This document shows, one piece after another, positions 1 to 13,302 of a DNA stretch of 64,000 nt. Positions within the stretch are counted from its first letter, which is position 1. Each line of letters begins with the position of its first letter. The notes under the pieces are model-generated. The model did no database searches, had not been told where the DNA came from, and saw only the letters and a list, made by a program, of their open reading frames with translations. Source of the DNA: Aphidius gifuensis (lineage: Eukaryota > Arthropoda > Insecta > Hymenoptera > Braconidae). Both the position numbers and the translations under genes were made by a program. Location: positions 17,014,469-17,078,468 of the forward strand of contig NC_057790.1 of NCBI RefSeq assembly GCF_014905175.1, in the 5' to 3' direction.

Positions 1-1145
1 AATACCAAAGACTGTACTTGTACCCACTACATAAGTACACATACAATAAGTTTGCATGTGTATGTTTAAATCAACAGGCGCCGTAAAGCAACATGTCGAA
101 GGTCGTCATGGCGGCTATGTATACATATATCACTATATGTAAAAACTAGTAAATATATATATGTATATACATAAGACAACAATCGGTGTATATACCGAGT
201 ATAAACGACGTCACATCACGACGATTCACGACATCACGTGGAGCTTCGTAGACTGGCGCCCCCCTGAGTATATAGTCTGTTGTAAATATAGTGGGGGAAA
301 TTATTGGTTCGAGTGTATAGTTATTTTTTTTTTCTCCTACCGAGTCTTTCAAATACACGTACACGAACATACAATTTACCAGTTGGCTATAGTCAAAAAC
401 TCAAACCAGCCAAATATATTCTCTGGATTCTCTCTTATTCACAAAGTACAATTTTGGCATTCTGACCTGGTAAGTTGCCAGTGTCGGGTCGTGGAAAAAA
501 AAAGTGAAAGGTTTTTTTTTTTTAATACAAATTTATTCACGATTAATATACATATAATATATATTTTCTACAATTATTTTATTATTTGAATAATTAATTT
601 ATATAAATAAAATTAAATAAAAATGTTTTAAAAAAAAATATTTAGAAACAAAAATTAAAATATTTCCAAAGGACTTTATCTGCGATTTTTTTTTTTCTAT
701 TTAACAATAAGTTTAATATCCAGTGATTTAATAATTAATTAATACATTATAGACAGTGAGAAAAAATAAAAATAAAAAAGGATACTTAACCAAGGAAAAA
801 TGATAAATAATCAAATGTGATTTTCAAAATAATAAATTATTAAAATATAAAAGAACAAAAATTTTTAGAGAAGACTGAATAATAGTATTTAAATAAACAA
901 AAAAAAAAAAAAATAGGTGTGGTGGTATTTAAATTTATGTTTATCAGTGTGCAATTATATTTGTGTGTTTTTGTGAATTTTAATTTTATTTATAACTAAA
1001 AAAATAAATAAATAAAATTAGTTTATATTTTTTCTGTCAGTTAACATTTAAATAAAAGCAATCCACGTGAAACAATTAGTTTAAAATCCAGCAGTGTATT
1101 TAGATAGTAGATTTAAATTGTTTTTCTTTTTTTTTTAAATTAAAG
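1..1145 (+). promoter_or_regulatory. CycD: CycD upstream region, probable 5'UTR exon and 5'UTR intron
   Basis: The first 470 bases are less A+T-rich than what follows. They hold an ATGGCGGC element (108-115), a GACGTCA half-CRE (208-214) and a CACGTG E-box (235-240). A strong donor lies at 469/470 (CTG then GTAAGT). A pyrimidine-rich acceptor ending in AAAG lies at 1145, 45 bases before the CycD start codon. I infer a noncoding first exon ending at 469 and a 5'UTR intron of 470-1145. The transcription start is not visible. The 142-codon open frame at 161-589 has no coding character and looks like chance. Confidence 0.5.
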
Positions 1146-1190
1146 AAACAACAAAGAAAAAAAAGAATAAACAACAAAGAACTGACAATA

Positions 1191-4100
1191 ATGGATCTTC
1201 TTTGTTGTGAAACAGCTGAGACAGAATGTCGTGCATATCCAGATCCAGTATTACTTAATGATGAAAGAGTTTTACAAAATTTGCTTAAAACTGAAGAACG
1301 TTATGCACCAAGTAGCTCATACTTTGAGTGTGTTCAGAGGGACCTATCACCAGTCATGCGCAAAATCGTTGCCGAATGGATGTTGGAGGTGAGTTCAGTT
1401 TTTTTTTTTTTTTTAAATAAAGAACGAAACAAAAAAAAAAGAAGAAAAAAAAACACAAGACTGCCGTTACACGTGTCTCCAAAACTATTTAAATCCCCTG
1501 CTATTTATTTTTTATTTTTTTTTACACCCACTGTCAATATTTTATTTTGCAAATAATGAGTAATTTTTATATTTAAATAATAATACTAAAATTTTAAAAA
1601 ATAGTGTATTAATAAAAAAAAAAAAAAAATTACATTATCTATTGAAATAAAATATAAAGAGACCCGCACGTGTGCGAATATTTCTCGAGGTCACCGATCC
1701 CACATTGCCATTTGCCTTGACATAAGCATGATATCCGGACATAAGCATGATTATTCGACAAGTTACTTTTTAAAATTCTACAGACACATATATCTCATTA
1801 TTAAAAACCTTTTTTTTATTTTTTCCCCAAAAACAAAAAAAACTATTCTTTTTAATATATTTTATTTTCATAATTAAATATTTATCAAAATTAATAAAAT
1901 TTTTATCTCAATAATTCAACTGATGACGTAATTTTCTTTAAATAGTATTTAATTTTTTGAGTAAACACAGAGTATATTTTAATAATGATTATAAATATTT
2001 TTTTTTTTTCGCACCTTTTGAAGTAAAAAATCATCATGGTAATAATTTATTTTTTTTTTTTTTCAATAAAATACAAGCTTATATAATAATAATTATAATA
2101 AAAATTTCCAAGTAGACCTATATTAAACGTCCAGTTGAAAATTAAATACAACGCTCATGAAACTATAATAAAAATGATAATAAACCTTATCGTATTTCTT
2201 GTGATTTAAAAATGAAGAAAATATATTTTATATTTTTGTTTTTATTAATTATATATGTTAATATAACAAATATTAATATTTATATAAATAAAGGCTTATC
2301 AAAGTTATGGATATATACAAAAGTTTATTTTTAAAGCTATAAAAATATATATTAAGTATATTTTTAAAAAATTAACAAATAAAAAAATTTAAACAGATAT
2401 GTATTGTTATAATTGAGTGAATGAATCATCACTGTTATACGATTAAAGTGATGATACCATGAGATTTTTAAATACTATATTTATACATTGTTTGCTAAAA
2501 ACAAAAATTTTATTTTTTTTAATAAAAAAAAGTTTAGTATTTTTTTATTTTCGTTTTTTATGGACAATCAAAATACCTGTGGTGTAAATTATTTGATTGC
2601 CTTGTTTATAGCTGTATAATGTGTATTAAATTAATTTAAGAAAAAAAAACTTTCACTAAACAAAAATATATATTTAGAGATTGTAAATTTTTTTTAAAAT
2701 TAGTATTTATTATCATTATTATTATTTGCGAATTAATTGTTGAATCTACCGGCTCATTACGATTGATAAATATACTACATGATTTTTAAAAAATAAATTT
2801 TTTTTTTTTATTTTCATTTTTGCAATGTAATTATGGGGCATAGAAGGGCACATCATGTTTTTACGTTATGCTCATTAAACACCCTTTATTTTTCATTAAT
2901 ATTATCACTAGTTGTTTTTTTTTTTTTATTTTTGTTATTATTGTTATTAACAATTTATTTATTTTTTTTCTTTTTCCTGTACAATCTATTTAAGTTAACT
3001 AAATGATTTACATTGAAAATTTTAATTGGATGAATTAATAAGTATATATATACAAAATGAAATTCAAAAATAATTTTGTTAAAATTAATTAAATTGTTTT
3101 TTTGTTGATTATTTTTATTGAAAAAAATTATTATAATTCATTTGATGAATGATTTTTTTTTGTAGAATTTAAATAGCTAAATTTTTTTATTTTTTTAATT
3201 GATAAAAATTCAGAGAAAAATTATCCAAAATTAAAATTTTAAATGAGCTATTAATTTTGTATAAATACCACAGTACCCTATATTCTTAAAAAAAAAAAAA
3301 ATTTTTTATTTGTTATTGTTTTGTTTTTATAACTAGTTTAAAATACCCTTTTTTTATTTCTCAGAATAGTTTTATCTAGCACGTAAAAAAAAAAAAAATT
3401 TCGAAAAATAGAAATTTATTTCTATATAGAATTTAAAAGATGCAAAAACAGATTTTTAAAATTTGCATTAATAAATATAAAATATATACCGTTAGTAGAA
3501 CAGTTTTAGAGATTTTTTAAATTTCTAATAAATTTTTTTTTATTAGAATTTAAAAGTAAAGGTTTAAATTAATATTTATATAAAATTTTTTTGTTTTATT
3601 TCAGGTTTGTGAAGAACAAAAATGTCAAGACGAAGTATTTCCATTATCAATGAACTACCTTGACAGATTTTTATCAATTTGTCCAATAAGAAAATCACAA
3701 TTACAACTACTTGGTACAGCATGTTTATTATTATCATCAAAACTCAAAGAAACAATGCCACTTACAGCACAAGTACTAGTTTTCTACACAGACAATTCAA
3801 TCACAATTGATGATCTTTGGGTAAGTTTTTAATTTAATTTAATACACACAAAATATATATTAATTATACAACTAACAAAAAAAATTTATTATTTTCCACT
3901 AATTTAATTTTATATATATCATATTCATGGAGGTGAATAAGGAGGGTAATCTCTCGAAATTTACTGAAGCTACAGAAAAATAACATTCTTATAAATAAAA
4001 AATTTCACTATCTCACGGTTTTAAACATGATGATGAATTTTATTTTCATTATTATTATTATATTTAAATCATTCCATATATTCAATTTTAAATTTCATTA

Positions 4101-7100
4101 TATATACATATATATATATATCCTGGACAACGACCACGACGGCGACGACGACGACGACGTGTATAGAAAAACGAATCTACCTGAATTTTAATGACAAACC
4201 CAGATCTTCTTGTGTGTGTATTTATACCGCTAGTATATATAGTTTTATTATAGTCAAGGACTTTTGCTTGAGAATTTGCCTCAACAAAATTTTGTTTGAT
4301 GGTATATAATATCTTTTCATTTTTTTTTTATTTTTTTTCTTCAAAGAATTAACAAGGCACCGACTCAAAAATTCACTCGTTAAATATCAATTTTTTATTT
4401 ATTTTTTTTTTTCATTTAATAAATTGATCTATTACTCATATTAATTTATTATGATTTATTTATTTATTTATTATTATGTTTTTTTTTTTTATTCAAATAT
4501 GGTATTATCTTTTTAACCCATTTAAATATTTCATGACATTGTTGTTTGCTATTTTTTATAACGAACAATAAAAAAAAATACATAGATCATTTTATTTTTA
4601 CTTTTTTTATTTTTTTTTTTTACATTCAAAGCTTAATATATTCATCTATAATTATAATTTTATTTTGCTCTAGTCTCTGTCTACTATTTTTATCAGGCAT
4701 TCAGTTTATTTAAATATTTATTTTTTTTTTTCTTTTTACTATGCTAAAATTTTTAGATAGCCTCGGTATCATGAATGACCATTTATATCTTTTAACCACA
4801 ATATTTAAATTAAAGATATTTTAAATAGAAACATAATCATTTATGGCGAGTATTAAGGAAAAAAAAATAATATAATAATAATTATAATAAAATAGTTTAT
4901 CAAATATTTTAAATAATATAAAAATTGTTATTTTATTTTTCAAATATTATAAATTGATGGTGCAAATTTTAGAAATTTATTTTTATTATTTTAAATATTT
5001 TTGAAAAAAAATAATAATTCTAAATTAAATGTGACATATTATGATAACTAAAGTAAGTTTAAATTGATAAGAAAAAAAATGATAATAAAAAGCATTATTA
5101 AATTTAATCATATGACAATATAATAATTCTACTTTTATATTTTTAAATTTTATTATTTATAAATTATTTACATAATTTTTTTTTTTATCTTTTGAATTTT
5201 TCTTCGTTTATATTGTGTTTAATTTAACTGGTATTTAATTTATAATATTGTCATGATATCGTTGACTCTACCTTTGCAAAAAAAAAAAAAAATTCAAATA
5301 AAAATAAAACAAAAAAATTTGATATACAAAAAACCTGTTGAACACATTCAGGTTGGTTGGCTTATAAGATGACAATATATATATTTAATAAAATAAAAAT
5401 AATTTCTGAAGAGTTGAATTGTAGATCCGGGTGTTTTGCTCCTGCAAGCAGGTGATGGGCCAGGTGGTAGCCCCGGAAGGGTGCAACACCGGGCCCGTGC
5501 CTACTCGATCAACAGCTGCTGCAATATTTCGATGCCGCCTGTTGCATGATGCAACCCCCTTCTCTCCCTCTCTTATCCCCTTTACTCAATTTTTTTTTTA
5601 TTCTTGCTAATTTTATGTTCTTGCTAATGTATATGTATAGATCTTTTATTTCTTATATGCACCACACTAGAAAGAATCAAAGAGTGTATTATAATAAAAC
5701 CAAGATGAAAAAAGAAAAAAAAAAAACACGAAATGAGACAATAAAATCAGTCAAAGACATATTCAAGACCAAGTTGTATGTAAAGCCTGAAGCAGCTGAC
5801 GTTAAAATGTTTTTTTTTTTTTCAATTCTACATTTGCTTGAATATAATAATTTTCTATTGTTTTATTATATTTTGAATTGCCTAATTTAAAAAATCAAAG
5901 AATTCATTTATTTTTTAGTCTCAATAATTTAAATAGATAATTTTTTTTTTTTTAAATATTTGTTCGATCTGGATCATTTAGAAAATTAAATTTTGGTATG
6001 TGAAAAAAAAAAAGTAAGAAATTTCCATCAGCATCTTTGGAGGATTTTACTTTTTCTTTTTTGGTTTTTTTTTTTTTCCTCATTATTATTATTATTTCAT
6101 TCGTAAGGTTTTTCAACAAAAGATTTTGTTGCTCCTGCTGACTGCAGCAGTGTTCTTTCTTCCTGGAAACTACCTATCTAAAACATCTGCTCTTACAAGA
6201 TAATTTTTTTTTTTTTCCTTACTCAATTTTTAAACAAATTTCCCTTATAAAATTATATTTAAAAAATATATATATTTAAATAGCCATTGGAATAAATTAA
6301 TCAGTTTAAAAATAATAATTTAAATTTAATTTTTATATTTTAAATAATATTTTTAATCTAATTTTATTTTATTTTTTTTCTGCTGAAATATTTAAATAGA
6401 AAAAGAAATAAATATATATAGATATTGTGTATAGCTATTATCAAATTGAGATAATGATTATTATTTATAAGATAACAAAAAACCCATATTTGTTGGAGTT
6501 TTTTTTTTAAATAATATATTTAAAATTAACTATGACAGAATATTTAAACGCCCTAGTATATAATATTATGATTATTAAATTTTTGTTTCTCTGTTATGTT
6601 AACTCTAAAAGTAGCATTGATAATGAAATATAAATTTAAATACCCAAATCTAATTCGGCTTTCTTAGTGTTAATATTATAACGTCACATCCGTGATGGCA
6701 TTCAAGGTTAAAAAAATGTTAGAAAGCTTTTTTTCTTCATAGTTGCAAACACATATTTTGATACGTGGCCTCGTACTCGGTCGACGATCCCACTTTTATA
6801 CGATTGCCTCATGTCTAAACTATTTCTAATACTATCAGCAAAATGTTTTTTTTTCTTTTTTGCCTTTAACTGAATTTTTTTAATATATGTATAGCAAAAA
6901 AAAAAATAGAATAATCATCTTTGTGTGATCGACGACTGGACTAATTTTATTACAAAAAATATTTCAAATAATTTTTTTTAATAAATTAATTATTTATTTT
7001 TTAATTAAAAAAAATAAAATCAATAATTTTATATAATTTAATAAATCATTTTTTGGTTTTTTTTTTCTTTTTTTAATATTTCAATTGTAAGTTTATCAAA

Positions 7101-8865
7101 AATATTCTCACGCGGTTTTTATTACACAAAGAGTTTGTTGTTAATATACTTTATTATTTTTTTTCTTTTTTGAGGGTATATATATATAATAAAATAAAAA
7201 TATATCATGCTTCCGGTTGCCATATGTTATGAACATGCATGTGGATCACTGAATTCTCTTCAAGACGATACGATTTAAAGTATATTTTTCAGTCATACAC
7301 TAAAACAGGTGGTACATGATGATCCAAATGATTTTTCAAGTAATATCAAAAAAGAAAAAAAACATTTCAACAAAGACAGATGTTGACCCAATCTCTTTTT
7401 TTATATCAAATATATTTCCGACAATTATGTGTAAAAGGAAAAAGAGAGATAAAGAGAAAAAAAAGTAAAAAATATATGGCAATTTTAAAGTGAAGGGACA
7501 GGTGAAAATTTGAGTTACAAATTTTGCTAATTATTATAGTCACGTGCTGTTGATATAATTGAGGACAAAAATAAGACAGGTGTTTCGTTTGCCATACACC
7601 TTTATACTATTAAATTTATATATTATTATTTCAAAGTACAATTAAATTTATTATCAATTATTTATCTGAAAAAAATACACTCAACAAGTATATACAATGT
7701 TATTTGGTATGTCAATGAAACAAAGTGTATTTAATACTTTTTTTTAATGAAAAAAAAAAAAAAAAAATGAAGAAGTCACGCTCAGGAAGCAACGGTGCCT
7801 TGAATGTTTCTTCTTCTTTTTTTTTTTTTTTAACCCAATGTAGAGTACACGGTACGCTGCGTACACACGTTCGTGTAAAATGTTTCGATCTTAAGCCGAC
7901 AATCTACCTTGAGGGCACTAGGCTATTATAATACCTGCGGTTAAAATACACCGTCACACAAATATGATATTGTTTTTTATTTCTTTTTGCTAGTAAATAA
8001 GTCATAATAATAATTATATATTAATTTTTTTTTATAATAATAATTTGTTTTATATTTTTTCAGAGGTGGGAACAACTTGTTGTATCAAAACTAAAATGGG
8101 AATTATCAGCAATTACACCTGGTGATTTTTTACTTCATATTTTAAATCGTTTGCCAATTGATAATCGTTCAATGGATTCAATTATGGTTAGAAGACATGC
8201 ACAAACATTTATTGCATTAAGTGCAAGAGGTAAATTAATTTATAAAAAAAAATTAAGCAATATTTTTTTATTTATTTATAAATTAATTTAATATTTTTTT
8301 ATTATTATTATTTCAACAGAATACAAGTTTTCAATGTACACACCTAGTATGATAGCAGCTGCAAGCGTTGCGGCTGCACTTCATGGTCTTGATTGGACGG
8401 GAAAAAGTGGATATGGACTTTCTGGCCTTCTTGACGAACTCACCCGCATCACTGCTATCGAACAGGTTCGTTTAGTTATTTTATATTTTTTTTATCCTGC
8501 TATTAATATTCCAACCACAAGGAAAAATAAAAAAAAAAAAAAAATTATCTCAAATTTACAGTGTAACCCTTTGAGCATAACCATTTTTTTCTTTTTTCTT
8601 TCAAATAAAGATAAAACAAGTTTATTAAAATATATATTTTTTATTTTTAAACAATTAACAGGATTATTTGCAAAGCTGTTTTGAAAAAATTGAAGAAATG
8701 GTATCACAAGTTAGAAATACAAGTCATCAAACAACAATTACAAATAATATTTGTATTAATAATCAAACAACAAGGAAGATGGGGGACCAGAACATGAGCC
8801 AGGATAAAATTATTGAACATGAAAAAGCTGGTACACCAACTGATGTTAGAGATGTACATTTTTAA
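1191..8865 (+). CDS. CycD: Cyclin D, five coding exons, 309 aa
   Basis: Exons 1191-1388, 3605-3820, 8064-8229, 8320-8465 and 8662-8865 join in phase. The product is a G1 cyclin that partners CDK4/6 and directs phosphorylation of the retinoblastoma protein. Residues 3-7 are LLCCE, the LxCxE Rb-binding motif in the same N-terminal place as in vertebrate D cyclins. The cyclin box begins around residue 50 and carries WMLEVCEEQKC and FPLSMNYLDRFLS; the second fold carries KLKWELSAITPGDF. The C-terminus ends in TPTDVRDVHF, matching the TPTD phosphodegron around Thr286 of human cyclin D1 (here about Thr300). Length is close to the family norm of about 295 aa. Introns 1 and 2 are unusually long for this window (2.2 and 4.2 kb). 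The only neighbour on this side is a satellite block. Identity is very secure. Confidence 0.97.
1389..3604 (+). other. CycD intron 1, mostly low-complexity A/T
   Basis: The intron has a GTGAGT donor and TTTCAG acceptor. The only non-A/T-rich patch is 1662-1760. It contains a CACGTG E-box (1667-1672) within GCACGTGTGC, and two copies of a 14-base direct repeat GACATAAGCATGAT (1719-1732 and 1738-1751) spaced 19 bases start to start. No hidden exon was seen. Confidence 0.6.
4129..4160. repeat. GAC/GACG microsatellite
   Basis: A short run of GAC and ACG triplets sits in CycD intron 2, directly after a TATATA stretch. It is simple-sequence DNA with no coding role visible. Confidence 0.8.
5424..5580. 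other. GC-rich island in CycD intron 2
   Basis: About 155 bases are clearly G+C-rich and CpG-containing in a background that is nearly all A/T. The island holds a palindrome CGGGCCCG (5490-5497), an inverted repeat CCTGC-AA-GCAGG (5441-5452) and an inverted repeat GTTGCAT-G-ATGCAAC (5541-5555). The plus frame starting at 5421 stays open for about 45 codons, but the peptide is not recognisable and no good splice pair frames it. It could be a regulatory element, a noncoding RNA or an old insertion; I cannot tell which. Confidence 0.6.
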
Positions 8866-11088
8866 TAATCCTGGCTCGTTAAAAAATTAAAAAATATATT
8901 ATTAAAAAAAACACACACACAAAAAACAACCATTAATTGTTATTATTTTATTTTTAATTATAAATAAAATAATACAATTAAAGGAAGGGGAGAAGACGAG
9001 ACGTTCTGGGGAAAGGCAATGCAATACGCTTTATTAATTTGCGTTTAAGTACACTTAATATTTAGTTATATTTAAAAAAATAAACTAATCTTCATATTAA
9101 CGTAAATATAAAGTTAATAAAAAACAAATACGTACGAATATAATATTAACAATAGCTATAAGTTTATTAATATAAAAGAGAAACTTAAAACATTATGCTT
9201 GAAATTAATTAATTAATTGAGCAAAGCTTTTTAAAGTAAAAAAAAAAAAAATAATACAAATAAACGAATAAATATTATAGTCATATCCGAGTCAAATACC
9301 ACCTGTAAATATATATATGTCAAGTTAAAGAAATGCTTTCTTTTATCAATGACACGTTTTAGTTATTAATTCATGTTTTGATTGTGCAAAAAAAAAAAAC
9401 AGTAAAAATACGACTTTTATTGGCTTTTTTTTTTTTTGCTACTAAAAAAAAGAAACCTAATTTTAAATTTATCTGTAATTTAGAGAAATAAGAATAGTTA
9501 TTTTTAGAAAAATATAAATATGAGTGTGTGTGAAAATGGTATATCAAATGAAACAATGTTTTCCAGGATTTTTAAATACAATACCATAAATAATCTTGGA
9601 GTTTTTTATTTTTTTTTTCTTTTAAATATATATTTTTGTAAAGAGAAAAGAAAAAAAAAAAAGAAAACAAAATGACGAATGAGTTTAAAAGTAAAAATGT
9701 TTTGTTAGATATTTTAATTTTATATGCGAAATGTAAATATATATTTATAGTTTATACAACGTTTTTACTTTATATGAAATGAATTCAGCTGCATGTACAA
9801 GTCTATGAACAAATTGAACGAAAAAAAAAATAATAATAATAAATCATTTTTTAGATGATTGTGTAAAAAAATTAAAATGCCGGCAAGATCTGAGAAAGTT
9901 TCACTTGATCGGGCAAGAACGTTTACGGGAATTAAACAAAAAAAAAAAATTAAAAAAACTGGCTATCGTACTTAAAAAAGTAAAAAAGAAAAAAAAATTT
10001 TTTTAAAGTGAATGACAGGAGCATTCCATAGTAATATCATTCAATTTGTCATGCTATTTTTTAAATTAATAAATTTTTTAAAATACAATTTTTCATTATA
10101 TAATAAATTAAATAAATTTTCTGTCAAATTTACCTGATAAAAATAATTTAGCTGTTTTTTTATTTTGAATATAATATATATAAAAAAAATTATTTTTTAA
10201 TATTTTTAATAATTGTTTAATTGAAATAATGTATGTCATCAGTAATAAGTCTCGTTTCGTTCAGCCTGTGAAAATAATAATGTATGTTCAATCAATCTTT
10301 AACATAATACAAAATTGTGTTTATTTATAATGTCATAACAAAAATATAATAATACTGCGTGTAATATATATTTAAATAATCGATACATAAGATAATGTAA
10401 ACCACGAATACTGCCTTGTCATTAATATTATTATTTTTATATATTAATTTCGTAGTTTTGTGTAATATTCGATTATTAATCTATATATTAAATAATATTA
10501 TAAACTTGATGAAAAATTATTAATGTTATATTCATATTTCGTGGCTTTCATTTTAGAATGAAATGTAATTGAATATTATTTAAAAAGAAAAAAAGAAGTA
10601 AATAGAATGGTTTTCTTTTTTTTTTATTATCGCTGAAATTAAACTTTGCAATAGGAACCATTTAAATACCTCAAGTTTCTTTTTTCATTTATATATTATG
10701 AAAATATAATGAATGAATAAACAACATTTGATATTTATAACCATTTATATCACGTATCATATCGCAATTGTAATTTTTTTTAAAAAAAAGAAAAAAAACA
10801 CTTGAGCGTACTCTATGTTTATTATTATTATATATTTTTTTAAATAATAGCCATCAATAATGTAATAAATAAAGCCCAAACACAAATGTACATAACAATG
10901 TGCGTTTATAATAAGCGCATAGTCGATTAAAAATAAAGTATTGGCATTTTATGCAACCAAATAGTCATGCAATTATTTTTCATTTATGTGTTAAACTTTT
11001 ATTATAACTAGGTAAATACCTCCTCGGTCATCCTGTGTTCCTGATACAAATCTTAAGCTTCATAAGAAAAAAGAGATAAGTCATTGAA
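8866..11088 (+). other. CycD 3'UTR and 3' flank
   Basis: A/T-rich DNA follows the CycD stop. AATAAA-type signals occur at about 8965-8973 and at many later places, so the true polyadenylation site cannot be chosen. A small GC-richer patch at 9877-9940 has no recognisable feature. A shortened, diverged copy of the downstream minisatellite unit begins near 11020. No gene was seen. Confidence 0.5.
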
Positions 11089-13302
11089 AATACAAAATAC
11101 CTCCTTGCCTATTCTATATTCCTGTTACAAATCTCTTATTTTTCCAAAGAAAATTTAAAAATTTTTCAAAAAAATTAAGGAATTATAAAAAAGAAGAAGT
11201 AAATCATTTGAAATACGAAATACCTCTTTGCCTATTCTATATTCCTGTTAAAAATCTCTTATTTTCCTATAGAAAATTTAGAAATTTTTCAAAAAAATTA
11301 GGGAATTACAAAAAAAAAGAGGTAAATCATTTGAAATACAAAATACCTCCTTGCCTATTCTATATTCCTGTTACAAATCTCTTATTTTTCTAAAGAAAAT
11401 TTAAAAATTTTTCAAAAAAATTAGGGAATTATAAAAAAAAAGAAGTAAGTCATTCATAATACAAAATACCTCCTTGCCTGTTCTATATTCCTGTTACAAA
11501 TCTCTTATTTTTCCAAAGATAATTTTAAAAATTTTTAAAAAAATTAGGGAATTATAAAAAAAAAGAAGTAAGTCATTCATAATACAAAATACCTTCTTGC
11601 CTGTTCTATATTCCTGTTACAAATCTCTTATTTTTCCACAGAAAATTCAAAAATTTTTCATAAAAATTAGGGAATTATAAAAAAAAAGAGGTAAGTCATT
11701 TGAAATACAAAATACCTCCTTGCCTATTCTATATTCCTGTTACGAATTTCTTCTTTTTCTAAAGAAAATTTTGAAATTTTCAAAAAAATTGAGGAATTAT
11801 AAAAAAGAAGAGGTAAATCATTTAAAATACAAAATACCTCCTTGCCTATTCTATATTCCTGTTACAAATCCCTTATTTTTCCAAAGAAAATTTCAAAAAT
11901 TTTCAAAAAAATTAGGGAATTATAAAAAAGAAGAAGTAAATCATTTGAAATACAAAACACCTCCTTGCCTATTCTATATTCCTGTTACAAATCTCTTATT
12001 TTTCTATAGAAAATTTAGAAATTTTTCAAAAAAATTAGAGAATCATAAGAAAAAAGAGGTAAATCATTTGAAATACAAAATACCTCCTTGCCTATTCTAT
12101 ATTCCTGTTACTAATCTCTCATTTTTCTAAAGAAAATTTTAAAAATTTTCAAAAAAATTAGGGAATTATAAAAAAGAAGAGGTAAATCATTTAAAATACA
12201 AAATACCTCCTTGCCTATTCTATATTTCTGTTACGAATCTCTTATTTTTCCAAAGAAAATCTTAAAAATTTTCAAAAAAATTAGGGAATTATAAATAAAA
12301 AGAGGTAAGTCATTTGAAATACAAAATACCTCCTTCCCTATTCTATATTCCTATTACAAATCCCTTATTTTTCCAAAGAAAATTTCAAAAATTTTCAAAA
12401 AAATTAGGGAATTATAAAAAAAAAGAAGTTAATCATTTGAAATACAAAATACCTCCTTGCCTATTCTATATTCCTGTTACAAATCTCTTATTTTTCCAAA
12501 GAAAATTTAAACAATTTTCATAAAAATTAGGGAATTATAAAAAAAAAGAATTAAATCATTTGAAATACAAAATACCTCCTTGCCTATTCTATATTCCTGT
12601 TACAAATCTCTTATTTTTCCAAAGAAAATTTAAACAATTTTCAAAAAAATTAGGGAATTTTAAAAAAGAAGAAGTAAATCATTTGAAATACAAAATACCT
12701 CCTTGCCTATTCTATATTCCTGTTACAAATCTCTTATTTTTCCAAAGAAAATTTAGAAATTTTTCAAAAAAATTAGGGAATTATAAAAAAAAGAAGTCAA
12801 TCATTTGAAATACAAAATACCTCCTTGCCTATTCTATATTCCTGTTACGAATCTCTCATTTTTCTAAAGAAAATTTTAAAAAATTTCAAAAAAATTAGGG
12901 AATTATAAAAAAGAAGAAGTAAGTCATTTGAAATACAAAATACCTCCTTGCCTATTCTATATTCCTGTTACAAATCTCTCATTTTTCCAAAGAAAATTTA
13001 AACAATTTTCAAAAAAATTAGGGAATTATAAAAAAGAAGAAGTAAATCATTTGTAATACAAAATACCTCCTTGCCTATTCTATATTCCTGTTACAAATCT
13101 CTTATTTTTCCAAAGAAAATTTAGAAATTTTTCAAAAAAATTAGGGAATTATAAAAAAAAGAAGTAAATCATTTGAAATACAAAATACCTCCTTGTCTAT
13201 TCTATATTCCTGTTACAAATCTCTCATTTTTCCACAGAAAATTTAAAAATTTTTCAAAAAAATTAGGGAATTATAAAAAAAAAGAGGTAAGTCATTTGAA
13301 AC
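11089..13302. repeat. 123-bp minisatellite, about 18 copies
   Basis: The landmark TACCTCC recurs at 11098, 11221, 11344, 11467, 11590, 11712, 11835, 11959, 12081, 12204, 12327, 12450, 12573, 12696, 12818, 12941, 13064 and 13187, a period of 122-124 bases. Units are nearly identical and vary mainly by single bases and run length. Because 123 is a multiple of three, one plus frame stays open across neighbouring units (41-residue repeat), but stops and frameshifts break it, and there is no start, splice or promoter logic. I treat it as noncoding satellite lying between the convergent genes CycD and DENND5. Confidence 0.95.

Larger units (their letters stand above)
3821..8063 (+). other. CycD intron 2 with GC-rich islands
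   Basis: This 4.2 kb intron is mostly A/T runs. Exceptions are a (GACG/GAC)n microsatellite at 4129-4160, a GC-rich, CpG-containing island at 5424-5580, a small patch at 6120-6190 with a CTGCTG/CAGCAG hairpin, and a patch at 7840-7950 with two adjacent perfect inverted repeats. Open frames inside it (for example 5546-5890 and 7725-7931) run through homopolymers and show no recognisable protein. Confidence 0.6.

Noticed and set aside
161..589. 142-codon plus-strand frame upstream of CycD
   Set aside because: No recognisable protein, it ends in homopolymer-driven Phe/Ile runs, and it spans the likely promoter and a strong splice donor.
5546..5890. 114-codon frame in CycD intron 2
   Set aside because: Runs of Phe, Lys and Leu from poly-T/A; no domain and no splice support.
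11089..13302. CRISPR-like array
   Set aside because: Units are contiguous 123-base tandem copies with no unique spacers, in an insect genome.
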